The notes below the pieces were generated by a model. The model ran no database searches, had not been told where the DNA came from, and saw only the letters and a list, made by a program, of their open reading frames with translations. Position numbers and translations under genes: made by a program. Below, piece by piece: positions 17,597 to 25,442 of a DNA stretch of 64,000 nucleotides (position 1 is its first letter; each line of letters begins with the position of its first letter). Origin of the DNA: Spirochaetia bacterium (GTDB taxonomy: Bacteria > Spirochaetota > Spirochaetia > Treponematales > Breznakiellaceae). Location: positions 1 to 64,000 of the forward strand of contig BNUU01000002.1 in the NCBI GenBank assembly GCA_025997595.1. Direction: 5' to 3'.

Positions 17597-19104
17597 GGAT
17601 GCCCCGCCGCATTTCCCGGTCCTTCCGGATACAGATGCTGTTCAGCATATTCGGAGCATTTCTGCTGCTGGTACTCTCCACCGGCTATACCCTTGTTTCC
17701 ACAAAAAATTTGCAAACCATTCTGAACAACAGTTTTGAACAGGAACGGTTTATCAAATCCATACAGGAAGACCTCATCTCCTATCAGGCGCCGCTGCTGG
17801 ATTACCTGTCTACCCGGTCTTCCAACGCCCTCTCGCGGATACTTATCGACTCCCAGACCCTGCGGCGGAAGATCCCCGCCTATACCCCCATTACCGCTGA
17901 CCGGGTGGAAATAAAAGAACGGGAACTTTACGCGCTGATTCACTCTTACCTGAATCTGGCGGATGAAGCGATGGAGGCAAAACGGGGCAGAAACATTGCC
18001 GCCTATACCCGGATGTACGATGAAATGACAGGATTACTGTCATATATCAACACGGAAATTGAAGCAATCAGCATTGGGCGTTTCCGCAATCAGACCGATT
18101 CCTACGGCCTCTTTATCACCGGGGCGGGGACCGTTCAGTTTTGGAACCTCCTGTTTATTGTTTTTGTTTCGATCCTCGCAGTATTACTGCTTCTCATGTC
18201 CGTGGGACGGGTCACGGACCCCCTGGTGCGGCTTTCGGCCATGGCGGCGGAACTGTCGGCGGGGCATTTCGATATCGAAGATATCACCACCGATGGGGTG
18301 CGGGAGACCGAACAGGTGGTGGACGCCTTTAACCGGATGAAAAATGAAATCCGTAATTACATCGAAGAGATACACCTGCAGGAACACATCAAGGAAGAAT
18401 ATATGCAGGAGCGGATGCGGAACATGAAGATGGAAGGATTGGTGCGGCGCATGGAAATTTACGCCCTCCAGGCCCAGATGAATCCCCACTTCCTTTTCAA
18501 CACCCTGAATACGGGGATGCAGCTTGCCATTGTGGAGGGTGCCGACCGGACCGGCGAATACATGGAGTACATGGCGAAACTGTTCCGGCATATCATCCGC
18601 AACAAGGAAATCATCGTGCCCCTGCGGCACGAAATTGAAGGGCTGGAGCTTTATTTTAGTATTCTGAAAGTGCGGTTCCCCAAAAATCTCGATTTGATGT
18701 TGGACTGCGACGAGACCCTGCTGGACACCCGCAAGGTTCCGGTATCACTTTTGCAGCCCCTGGTGGAAAACTGTATCATCCACGGATTTAAAAATATCCC
18801 GGAGGCCCCCCGTTCGCTCATCATGGTCAGGGCGGAACAGCAGGGGGGGCGGCTGATCCTCTCGGTCCGGGATAACGGCCAGGGCATGGATCGGGAAAGG
18901 ATAGAAAAACTGCTCCATCCACAGTCTATCGACGAATCATCCGCCTCCCGGGTCATGGGGCTTGAAAACGTTATCCAGCGGCTCTACTTTTTCTACCCCG
19001 ATGATCCGGAGGTCATCTCCATTCAAAGCGGACAGGGGCCTCTACAGGGAACCGCCGTCATCATCAGTATTGATACCGGGAGGGCGCCGTGTATCGCGTT
19101 CTGA
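17593..19104 (+). CDS. Sensor histidine kinase, LytS/YesM type
   Basis: A 503-residue kinase with a first transmembrane helix at about 15-37, an extracytoplasmic helical region, and a second helix at about 183-204. A HAMP segment follows (VGRVTDPLVRLSAMAAELSAG), then a coiled coil. The His_kinase domain has phosphoacceptor His299 in QMNPHFLFNTLN, and the ATPase part contains LLQPLVENCIIHGF and VRDNGQGMD. This architecture belongs to the YesM/LytS class that partners with AraC-type regulators. The preceding anchored binding protein probably supplies the ligand signal through the outer domain. It overlaps the response-regulator gene by 16 bp. Confidence 0.92.
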   Translation: MRMPRRISRSFRIQMLFSIFGAFLLLVLSTGYTLVSTKNLQTILNNSFEQERFIKSIQEDLISYQAPLLDYLSTRSSNALSRILIDSQTLRRKIPAYTPITADRVEIKERELYALIHSYLNLADEAMEAKRGRNIAAYTRMYDEMTGLLSYINTEIEAISIGRFRNQTDSYGLFITGAGTVQFWNLLFIVFVSILAVLLLLMSVGRVTDPLVRLSAMAAELSAGHFDIEDITTDGVRETEQVVDAFNRMKNEIRNYIEEIHLQEHIKEEYMQERMRNMKMEGLVRRMEIYALQAQMNPHFLFNTLNTGMQLAIVEGADRTGEYMEYMAKLFRHIIRNKEIIVPLRHEIEGLELYFSILKVRFPKNLDLMLDCDETLLDTRKVPVSLLQPLVENCIIHGFKNIPEAPRSLIMVRAEQQGGRLILSVRDNGQGMDRERIEKLLHPQSIDESSASRVMGLENVIQRLYFFYPDDPEVISIQSGQGPLQGTAVIISIDTGRAPCIAF

Positions 19105-20558
19105 TTGTGGATGATGAGGAGCCGGTTCTGGACAGCTATGAATTCATGCTGAAAAGCGCCAATAGTTTTACCCTCGCCGGAAAGGCCCGCACCGGGTATG
19201 ACGCGTTAAAACTGATCAATGAACTGCAGCCCGATCTGGTATTCATGGACATCAACATCCCCGGCAGGGACGGCCTTGCGGTAATCGCCGAGGTGCACAA
19301 AAAATACGCCCCCATGGTGTTTATCCTTTCCACCGCCTACGAGCGGTTCGATCTTGCCCAGCGGGCCATCCCCCTGGGTGTGTTTGAGTATCTGGTAAAG
19401 CCCGTATCAAAAAAAACCTTTTTCGCCGCATTGGAAAAAGTACGGGAACATCTGGACGCCCGCACCGCCGAACCGGAACAGGAGCCGGAAGGGGGGATTC
19501 AGCGCTATTTACGGAAAACCATCTGGAAGGCGGCAGGGCAGGGGGAATGGGAACAGTACCGGGAAAAATTTGCCTTTCCTTCGGATAAGGGGATTGTCTG
19601 CATCCTGGAATTGGGGGAAGCGGCGGAAACCTATGGGAATACGATCATGGAAAAACTGTCCCTGCGCTACCATTGCCGGCATGATTTTAACATGAACCAG
19701 CGGTTCTGCCTTATGCTGGGGGATATTGACCGGGACGAACTTGAGGCTTGTGTAGAAAAGGTATGCCGGGAAACCCTTCCCGGAGAGGAATATGATTACG
19801 GGATCGGCGGCTTGTACCACGGGAGCGAATTGTTCCAATCCTGCGGCGAGGCCCTGGAGGACCTGCGCCGGAAGCTGAACGGGAACGGCGCCGGGGGATT
19901 GCAAAACCGTGAACGGCAGCGGATTATCCAGCTTCGCCGGAAAACCGGTATCGCCCCTCCTGAAGAAACAGTAAAACTGTTCGATGATCTCTGGAAAGAT
20001 GTTTTCGGCTCCCGGGAGTTTGCGGTGGCAAAGGCAAAGATGGTTTCGGTCTTTATGTTCCTCATGGACGATTGCACAGGCTGTTACAGCGGCCATGTGG
20101 AAGTTTCGCCGCCCTTCAATGCGGCGGAGGAGATCATGGCCCTGCCGGACCTTGCCGCATGGGAAGGCTGGGCCGCTTCCGCCTTTGAGCGCATTCAGCG
20201 TCAGGCGAATCTCCGCCGTTCCGGGAGTTTCCCCCTGCCATTGGTAAAGGCCATCGAATACATCCATGACCATTATGCCGAAAGTATCCAGCTCTCCGAT
20301 GCCGCCGATGCGGCCCAGGTTTCCGCGGCCTATTTAAGCCGCCTCTTTTCGGAACACCTGAAGGCCAATTTTATCGATTATATTACGGAACTTCGGATAG
20401 GACAGGCGGAAAAATTCATCCGGGAATCCCGGATGAATATCAAGGAAATCGCCTTTGCGGTGGGCTATCAGGACCCCAATTATTTCAGTAAAATTTTCAA
20501 GAAGATCACCGGATTGTCCCCCCGGACCTTTGGGGCGCGAGCGGAGGAGCCCCTATGA
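19089..20558 (+). CDS. Response regulator, YesN/AraC type
   Basis: This 489-residue protein has an N-terminal receiver domain (IVDDEEPVLDSYEF, phosphoacceptor Asp54 in LVFMDINIPG, Lys in EYLVKPV). A variable middle region of about 250 residues follows. The C-terminal AraC double helix-turn-helix spans about residues 388-485 (ADAAQVSAAYLSRLFSEHLKANF, IKEIAFAVGYQDPNYFSKIFKKITGLSPRTF). Translation starts at GTG with GGGAGG just upstream. It should activate sugar-transport genes when phosphorylated; the ChvE-GguAB importer at 25443 is the nearest fitting target. Confidence 0.92.
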   Translation: MYRVLIVDDEEPVLDSYEFMLKSANSFTLAGKARTGYDALKLINELQPDLVFMDINIPGRDGLAVIAEVHKKYAPMVFILSTAYERFDLAQRAIPLGVFEYLVKPVSKKTFFAALEKVREHLDARTAEPEQEPEGGIQRYLRKTIWKAAGQGEWEQYREKFAFPSDKGIVCILELGEAAETYGNTIMEKLSLRYHCRHDFNMNQRFCLMLGDIDRDELEACVEKVCRETLPGEEYDYGIGGLYHGSELFQSCGEALEDLRRKLNGNGAGGLQNRERQRIIQLRRKTGIAPPEETVKLFDDLWKDVFGSREFAVAKAKMVSVFMFLMDDCTGCYSGHVEVSPPFNAAEEIMALPDLAAWEGWAASAFERIQRQANLRRSGSFPLPLVKAIEYIHDHYAESIQLSDAADAAQVSAAYLSRLFSEHLKANFIDYITELRIGQAEKFIRESRMNIKEIAFAVGYQDPNYFSKIFKKITGLSPRTFGARAEEPL

Positions 20559-21688
20559 AATCGAACCACACAAACGCCGCGAACAAGACCGATAAGGTTC
20601 TCAATCCCTTCGTGCTGTTCGTGTCCTTAGTGCTTATGTTTCTCTTTTCCTGTCAGGCAAAGAACCCTGTCCCTCCATCTCCGGAGCCGGGCCGGTCCCC
20701 ATCCCCCGTCGTACAGCCCCGGCAGCCGGGTACTGAAAAAAAGGTTACCATCGGCTTTTCCGTTGCCACGGCTACCTTTATCCTTGAACGGTGGAACAAG
20801 GACATGAAGATTTTTTCCGCTGCGGCGAAGGAACTGGGGGCCGATGTGCTGGTGCAGCTTTCCGCCGGAGGAATCCGGGAGCAGATAGCCCAGATAAACT
20901 ATATGGTTACCCAGAACATTGATATCCTGGTGGTCATTGCCCACGATTCGGAACTGATCGCCGGGGCCGTTAAGCAGGTACGGGACGCGGGAATCCCCGT
21001 TATCGCCTATGACCGGATGATCCTGGGGACGCCCATTGACGCGTACATTTCCTTTGACAGCCGGGAGGTGGGCCGTCAATACGGGCGGGCGCTGATCAGC
21101 GCCGTTCCAAAGGGGACCTACCTGGTGGCCAACGGCTCCCTTCACGATACAAACAGCTTTGACATCAACGAAGGACTGCACGAGATACTCGATCCCCATA
21201 TTGCGGCGGGGAGCATCAAAATTGGGCGGGAGATATGGCTTGAGGAATGGAGCTTTGACGAGGCACTGGAAAAGATCGGCGCCGTCTTCGAGGAAACTAC
21301 TACCTTCGATGCCATCGCCTGCGGCAACGACGCCATCGCAAGTGCGGCGATTCAGCTCCTGTCCGAACGGCGCCTCGCCGGAAAGGTAGCGGTGGTCGGT
21401 CAGGACGCGGAACTGATAAGCTGCCAGCACGTTGTCGAAGGGCTGCAGCTTATGACCGTGTATAAACCCATCGGCAAACTCGCCTCCCGGTCGGCCCGGC
21501 TTGCCATGGCCATCGCGACACAGGAAGACTTCCCCCCCGACACCCTTTTGGAAAACAACAGCGGCGCACCGATACCTTCATATATAGAAAAACCTCTGGC
21601 GATTTATAAGGACAATATGGACGCGGTTATCAAGGATGGGTTCCATTCCTATGAAGATGTGTACCGAAATAGTGATCTTTCAAGATAA
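20555..21688 (+). CDS. Sugar-binding lipoprotein, XylF-like
   Basis: A 377-residue protein with a signal/lipobox region (LVLMFLFSCQAK) followed by a Pro/Ser-rich linker and a LacI-type binding fold close to D-xylose-binding proteins (KVTIGFSVATATFILERWNKDMKIF, IAHDSELIAGAVKQ, VVGQDAELISCQHVVEGLQLMTVYKP). It is the last gene of the sensory operon and overlaps the regulator gene by 4 bp. It has no dedicated ATPase or permease here, so it may be a second sensory receptor or an alternative feeder for the ChvE-type importer downstream. Confidence 0.85.
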   Translation: MKSNHTNAANKTDKVLNPFVLFVSLVLMFLFSCQAKNPVPPSPEPGRSPSPVVQPRQPGTEKKVTIGFSVATATFILERWNKDMKIFSAAAKELGADVLVQLSAGGIREQIAQINYMVTQNIDILVVIAHDSELIAGAVKQVRDAGIPVIAYDRMILGTPIDAYISFDSREVGRQYGRALISAVPKGTYLVANGSLHDTNSFDINEGLHEILDPHIAAGSIKIGREIWLEEWSFDEALEKIGAVFEETTTFDAIACGNDAIASAAIQLLSERRLAGKVAVVGQDAELISCQHVVEGLQLMTVYKPIGKLASRSARLAMAIATQEDFPPDTLLENNSGAPIPSYIEKPLAIYKDNMDAVIKDGFHSYEDVYRNSDLSR

Positions 21689-21763
21689 ATGCATAGACTT
21701 TGAAATCAATGACACCGCTCCGGCTCCGGTAGCACCTTTTTTCTCTGTGCTTACGCGCTCGTT

Positions 21764-21955
21764 TCAAACGGCGTCAGGCGCCAGTGCGCTCGCCGGGGTC
21801 TCATCGTGCACCGTGCGGATACTGTATTCTTTCAGAACAGGCGCCGATAATTTCTTCAGATAAGCTGTCATTTCAGCGCCATGCAGATGTTTTGTCTGCT
21901 CATACAGTTTCATGCGGATTTTGTCCAAATCTGCTTCGATAGTGTTTTTCATCAA
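21764..21955 (-). CDS. Small protein paired with PIN-domain toxin (probable antitoxin)
   Basis: A 63-residue helical, charged protein that overlaps the stop of the PIN-domain gene by 4 bp (ATGA) on the same strand. Size, overlap and partner suggest the antitoxin of a type II pair, although the order toxin then antitoxin is the less common one. No recognisable DNA-binding motif is visible in this short protein, so regulation of the pair is unclear. Confidence 0.55.
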   Translation of the reverse strand: MMKNTIEADLDKIRMKLYEQTKHLHGAEMTAYLKKLSAPVLKEYSIRTVHDETPASALAPDAV

Positions 21956-22416
21956 TCTAATACCTCCATTGGCGTACAGATAATTATTCCTTTATATCCT
22001 TCATTCAGATTTATCAATTCCGCCATTCGCTTTGTTTTTAGTTTATTGATATGTTTAAAATTGAACGAAAGAATACAGTCAAGCCCGTGAATTGACGCAC
22101 TCGCGATATGTGCGCCGTCAAACCGATATGGTTCGGGAATCATATTATTTTGCACATATATATCAGCAAGGCGTCCGGCTTCATCTTCTATATCAAACAC
22201 CGGAATGGAAAACTTGTGTATAAGCGACAGCATATCGCTTCGCTTAGGCTCTTTTGCCTCACGTAATTCGATTAACGTATATTCAGACGTATACGCCTCG
22301 TATTTCCCCGCCTTGATTTCTTCAAACAAGCTGACCGTGGCGTCATGACCATCACGGTCTTCGTCAAAATAGTAATTAAATAGCGTTGTCTCAAGATATA
22401 ATTTCAGTTTGCCCAT
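21952..22416 (-). CDS. PIN-domain protein, probable VapC-like toxin
   Basis: This 154-residue PIN-fold protein has KLYLETTLFNYYF near the N-terminus, SEYTLIELREA, FDGAHIASASIHGLDCILSFNFKHI and a short tail. The first acidic catalytic position is Glu in YLETT, where Asp is usual. VapC-type proteins are RNases that cleave specific RNAs. I start it at MGKLKLYLE (22416), where family similarity begins; 17 further in-frame codons are possible. Base composition is more AT-rich than the neighbours, fitting an acquired module sitting between the sensory operon and its presumed target. Confidence 0.75.
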   Translation of the reverse strand: MGKLKLYLETTLFNYYFDEDRDGHDATVSLFEEIKAGKYEAYTSEYTLIELREAKEPKRSDMLSLIHKFSIPVFDIEDEAGRLADIYVQNNMIPEPYRFDGAHIASASIHGLDCILSFNFKHINKLKTKRMAELINLNEGYKGIIICTPMEVLD

Positions 22417-22465
22417 ATATCCACTATACCACACAACCGAGGTAAAGTCACGCGCCCCCCGCACC

Positions 22466-22502
22466 AAAAAAAGCCGGAACGGGTATTACGCCCGCTCCGG
22501 CT
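22466..22502 (-). terminator. Terminator of lipoprotein cassette 1
   Basis: On the minus strand the stem AGCCGGAGCGGG / CCCGTTCCGGCT (one G-T pair) is followed by a run of seven T. A near-identical terminator ends cassette 2 at 30661-30697. It also stands between the cassette and the PIN-domain gene. Confidence 0.75.
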
Positions 22503-22532
22503 AGGGTATCACCTTTTTCAACGAAGAAGAAA

Positions 22533-22620
22533 AACCACGGACCCCACTAACAACACGGACAAAAAGGCAAGAAATCAAAGCAAAAGTCCGTGTGGTGCCG
22601 CCAGTAGGCGGCTTGTGGTT
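22533..22620. repeat. Intergenic hairpin repeat, CCACGGAC family (copy 1)
   Basis: Begins AACCACGGACC and ends with the complementary GTCCGTGTGGT...TTGTGGTTA. A short internal hairpin, GCCGCCAGTAGGCGGC, is embedded in the right arm and recurs in the copy at 30733-30833. It lies just downstream of the first beta-helix lipoprotein gene. Confidence 0.6.
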
Positions 22621-22654
22621 ATCCTTCCTCCCTATTCCCCCCGCAGGGGTCCGC

Positions 22655-23767
22655 TTATGGGACATTAACCCAGGGTTCATTTGTATTGTCGTTGGAAAGG
22701 GCTCCCGAAACCGTGCCGTCAACTTTCTTTTTGCCAGCGGATCTGTTCCAGTATACCGCATGGCCGTTGGTGGTGGCTTTGTTGTCGGGGGGGACTGTAA
22801 CGCCGCCGCCGTTGATAGTGCCGCCGGTTTTGGTGAAGTCGGCGTTGCTGGCTAGCCACACCCCGCCGCCGGTGCTGGTAGCGGTATTACCGCTGATGAT
22901 CCCGCTGTTCATGATGAAGGTGCTGTTGCTACTTACATACACCCCGCCGCCTTCGCTGCCGGTATTGCCGCTGATGATCCCGCCTTCCATGGTGAAGTAA
23001 CTGGTGCCATTTAACGTCACCCCGCCGCCGGCAGAGCCGGTACTGTTGCTGATGGTCCCACCGGTCATGAAGAAGGTACTGTCTTCTACCCACACCCCGC
23101 TCTCTATATTGCCGCGGGTCAGGGTGAGATTAGCGCCCAGGGTTACCTTGTTGCTGTCTCCGATGTACAGAACACGGTAGGTTGAGTCTGCGTCCAGTTC
23201 CCCTCCGGCGGCCGCTCCCTGTAATACAATGGGGGGATAGGCGTTTGCCCCGGTTATTTCAAGCCAGCCATAAGAACCTACTCCGCTTGTGTCGTCGATG
23301 GTTCCCAAAACGATGATAGTGACGGAGGCGGGGTCGCTCGGGGACCCAGGCCAACCGGTACCGCCGTTATAGGCGGTGCTAATGTTGGTCAGGGCCGCAG
23401 CGGGATCGGTTGTTCCGGCATCCTTTTTATGTGTGGTAGTAAAGGTGGAGGTTGCCGTTGTCAGCGTCCCCTTTGCGCTGTCTACCGCCGCCTGATCCGC
23501 GTCGTCGTCGTCGTAAACGGTTTTGGCCGCGGTGATTGCGGTCTCAAAGGCGGTCAGGTCATCCGTTTTAACCCAATAGAGGCTATCTGCCGTACCGTTT
23601 TTGGCGGCATCGGCGGCGGTAAGGGCGGTTTGCAGGGCGGTTTTGTCGACGGGGTCGGGGACGAGGCCGCCGCTTGTTGAGCCATTGTCGCACCCGGTAA
23701 AGGCCAGGGCCGCAATGAGGGAGACCAGCGCAAGGCCGGTCAACATCCATAGTACATTCTTCTTCAT
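22655..23767 (-). CDS. Polymorphic beta-helix surface lipoprotein (cassette 1)
   Basis: A 370-residue protein. The signal peptide MKKNVLWMLTGLALV...FTGC places the acylated Cys at residue 26. A helical region rich in Ala/Thr/Asp (about 40-115) follows. From about residue 150 come parallel beta-helix repeats with GG(T/I)IS(G)N and GGGV motifs, for example FIMNSGIISGNTATSTGGGVW. Such repeats resemble those of Pmp-like and pectate-lyase-like surface proteins, suggesting an outer-surface adhesin or decoy. The first 15 residues are identical to the paralogue at 30867. An SD-covering hairpin and 11-bp repeats lie upstream, and a LuxR-type gene precedes it on the same strand. Confidence 0.75.
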   Translation of the reverse strand: MKKNVLWMLTGLALVSLIAALAFTGCDNGSTSGGLVPDPVDKTALQTALTAADAAKNGTADSLYWVKTDDLTAFETAITAAKTVYDDDDADQAAVDSAKGTLTTATSTFTTTHKKDAGTTDPAAALTNISTAYNGGTGWPGSPSDPASVTIIVLGTIDDTSGVGSYGWLEITGANAYPPIVLQGAAAGGELDADSTYRVLYIGDSNKVTLGANLTLTRGNIESGVWVEDSTFFMTGGTISNSTGSAGGGVTLNGTSYFTMEGGIISGNTGSEGGGVYVSSNSTFIMNSGIISGNTATSTGGGVWLASNADFTKTGGTINGGGVTVPPDNKATTNGHAVYWNRSAGKKKVDGTVSGALSNDNTNEPWVNVP

Positions 23768-23775
23768 AGTTTACT

Positions 23776-23796
23776 CCTTGATAACTTGTATCAAGG
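23776..23796 (-). promoter_or_regulatory. Hairpin overlapping the Shine-Dalgarno sequence, cassette 1
   Basis: In the leader of the lipoprotein mRNA, CCTTGATA and TATCAAGG (8-bp perfect arms, 5-base loop) fold so that AAGG of the AAGGAG ribosome binding site is paired. Cassette 2 has the same arms with a different loop, which points to selection on the pairing. It may control translation (thermosensor-like) or be a protein operator. Confidence 0.6.
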
Positions 23797-23833
23797 GGAA
23801 TTTAAGGCGGGTTGGGTGATAATGATACTGTGG

Positions 23834-23897
23834 TTACTACCAGTTTACTACTGGTTTTCTACCGGTTTTTGCGAATTTGGTACTAGGGTTTACCCTA
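23834..23897 (-). promoter_or_regulatory. 11-bp phased repeats and inverted repeat upstream of lipoprotein 1
   Basis: Three consecutive 11-bp units (TTACTACCAGT, TTACTACTGGT, TTTCTACCGGT on the plus strand, 23834-23866) are followed by TAGGGT-TT-ACCCTA (23884-23897). The unit length equals about one helical turn, so bound proteins would line up on one face. Cassette 2 has the same layout with a different sequence. This is probably the control region read by the adjacent LuxR-type protein. Confidence 0.55.
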
Positions 23898-23924
23898 ATG
23901 TGAAAATTTTACCCGTTTTTGGGC

Positions 23925-24842
23925 TTATACGCGTTTAACGAGGGCAGACAGGGCGGAGCGGTTCGGCGCGCCGGTCTTCCGGTATATGTTGTTCAGGTGG
24001 AATTCTACCGTTCTGGTAGATAAAAAGAGGCCGGCCGCTATTTCTTTGTTGGATTTACCCCGTAACAATTCCTCCGCCGCCTGCTTCTCCCGGTCGCTTA
24101 AGGAGAATTCGGCGCAGAACTGCGGGGATAGCCCCGTTTCCTCTGTCCAGACCGGAGGGGCGCCGGATACCTTTATCGCCAGGGTTTGCGCGCCGCTTTG
24201 AATAAGGGCGCGGGTGTGCACATAAAGCACCCCCAGGTTGCAGAATATGCTGAAAATAGCGAAAAGAAAGCCCGGCAGGTGGTATATGTTGATGCCCTGT
24301 TCAACCAGCAGGGGGTCGGCGATTACGGCAAAAATGGTAAGGATTGCCCAAAGTCCGAAGGGCGGGATAACGGTTAATAGCCACGCGGTAAAGGGCGGCT
24401 TTGCGGCGAAGCGTTTCATAATATTGTAGTACAAGATCGATACCGCGAACACCAGCAGGTACTGCAGATTGTATTGCAGGTAATAGCCCGGAGAGCGGGA
24501 CTCAAGAAAGCGGCCAAAAATCAGGACGATAAGGGAACTGCGGGCATTGTCAATGGAGGCTTCCATCCCGATATAGAAAAATGCGGTAAAGAGGGATCGG
24601 CGCAGGTCACCGCAGAGGAAGGCAAAGACTATGGGGAAAATCGCCCAGGAAACCCCGTTCTGTAGAACGGTCATGGGGGTCAGTATCCAGAAGGTATAGG
24701 CCGCGGGCATGGCAATCAGGAGCGCGATGCGGCGCCAGAGCGCGGGGGGCCGGTGCATATGATAAAACAGTACCCACCATGCGGCGATGCTGGAGGCGGC
24801 GCGGCACAGTTCCCACATTATAACCGGCTCGTAGCGGTTCAT
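23925..24842 (-). CDS. Membrane-integrated LuxR-type regulator (cassette 1)
   Basis: A 305-residue protein. The first 205 residues contain about seven hydrophobic helices (for example SIAAWWVLFY, IALLIAMPAAYTFWILT, YLLVFAVSILYYNIM, FGLWAILTIFAVIA, FLFAIFSIFCNLGVLYV). A cytoplasmic LuxR helix-turn-helix follows at about 245-300 (LSDREKQAAEELLRGKSNKEIAAGLFLSTRTVEFHLNNIYRKTG). There is no receiver domain, so the signal probably enters through the membrane domain. It lies 157 bp upstream of the beta-helix lipoprotein on the same strand. A 15-base G tract sits 56 bp upstream of the ATG. An in-frame TAA between the tract and the ATG shows that the tract is not coding. Confidence 0.85.
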   Translation of the reverse strand: MNRYEPVIMWELCRAASSIAAWWVLFYHMHRPPALWRRIALLIAMPAAYTFWILTPMTVLQNGVSWAIFPIVFAFLCGDLRRSLFTAFFYIGMEASIDNARSSLIVLIFGRFLESRSPGYYLQYNLQYLLVFAVSILYYNIMKRFAAKPPFTAWLLTVIPPFGLWAILTIFAVIADPLLVEQGINIYHLPGFLFAIFSIFCNLGVLYVHTRALIQSGAQTLAIKVSGAPPVWTEETGLSPQFCAEFSLSDREKQAAEELLRGKSNKEIAAGLFLSTRTVEFHLNNIYRKTGAPNRSALSALVKRV

Positions 24843-24898
24843 AAGCGGCTGTTCCCTACCCCTTTAGCACGGAAAGGGTACGCAATCAGCGGATTAAC

Positions 24899-24913
24899 GG
24901 GGGGGGGGGGGGG
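24899..24913 (-). promoter_or_regulatory. Poly-G tract (15 G, C on the transcribed minus strand) upstream of LuxR gene 1
   Basis: Fifteen consecutive G on the plus strand lie 56 bp before the LuxR-type start codon. Immediately beyond it a block of about 55 bp is almost identical to the block beyond the 17-base tract of cassette 2. Tracts of this length change size during replication. In Treponema pallidum, poly-G tracts near tpr promoters are known to alter transcription. Confidence 0.8.
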
Positions 24914-24993
24914 TAAACGATGTCTTGTCTGGTAGTCTGCTTGTCATGCTTTGCATAATACCATATTTTCAATGATACGGTAAGGGGAATAAA

Positions 24994-25227
24994 AACCACG
25001 GACCACACGGACGCTCACGGATAAAGACGAAGAAATTTGACCACAAAGCTGTCCAGGGACAGCGGGACACAAAGGGCACAAAGGAAGAGGGGAAAGAAGA
25101 GGACTCGAATCTTCTTCCATTTCTTCCCTTTGTGTCCTTCGTGTCCCGGAACCCCTGGGTTCCTTTGTGGTTAAAATTCTTCTTTCCCCTCTCCTTTGTC
25201 CGTGAGCGTCCGTGTGGTCAGTGGTTA
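24994..25227. repeat. Nested intergenic hairpin repeats
   Basis: An outer copy (AACCACGGACCACACGGACGC... with its complement ...GCGTCCGTGTGGTC) spans 24994-25227. It is interrupted by a complete inner copy of the CCACAAAG/CACAAAGGG type at 25040-25173, which carries the spacer modules CTGTCCAGGGACAGC and GGAACCCCTGGGTTCC. This shows that the repeats can insert into each other. Apart from the G tract and these repeats, the 600-bp gap before the sugar-binding-protein gene contains only the putative operator at 25400. Confidence 0.7.
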
Positions 25228-25399
25228 AATTTCTTCTTTCTTTAATTCCTATGCCTTTATCCCGGTGATCTTTAGCATTTTATTGACGTCAAAATATTCT
25301 CTATTTACTCCGGCGAATGCGGCGCCGGCAGGGATAATTCCTTATTTTTATCAAAACTTTACGATATGAAAAAACGATAGCTCAGGATAGCATAATTAA

Positions 25400-25416
25400 T
25401 AAACACGTTGTGTTTA
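25400..25416. promoter_or_regulatory. 17-bp inverted repeat in leader of the ChvE-type gene
   Basis: TAAACAC-GTT-GTGTTTA lies 27 bp before the ATG and just after a CATAAT that could serve as a -10. The position suits an operator. The YesN-type regulator and an unlinked LacI-type repressor are both possible ligands. GGAGG follows at 25432. Confidence 0.5.
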
Positions 25417-25442
25417 ATTCAAGTTTATTATGGAGGAATTAA

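Noticed and set aside
22501-22761. Minus-strand 86-codon ORF, with similar frames at 30746-31102 and 32873-33097
   Set aside because: They run through hairpin repeats or antisense to the lipoprotein ends and have no ribosome binding site or family match.
24842-24913. Poly-G tract as a coding, frame-switching repeat of the LuxR-type gene
   Set aside because: An in-frame TAA lies between the tract and the ATG, and the paralogue has the same start at the same distance, so the tract is upstream of the coding region.
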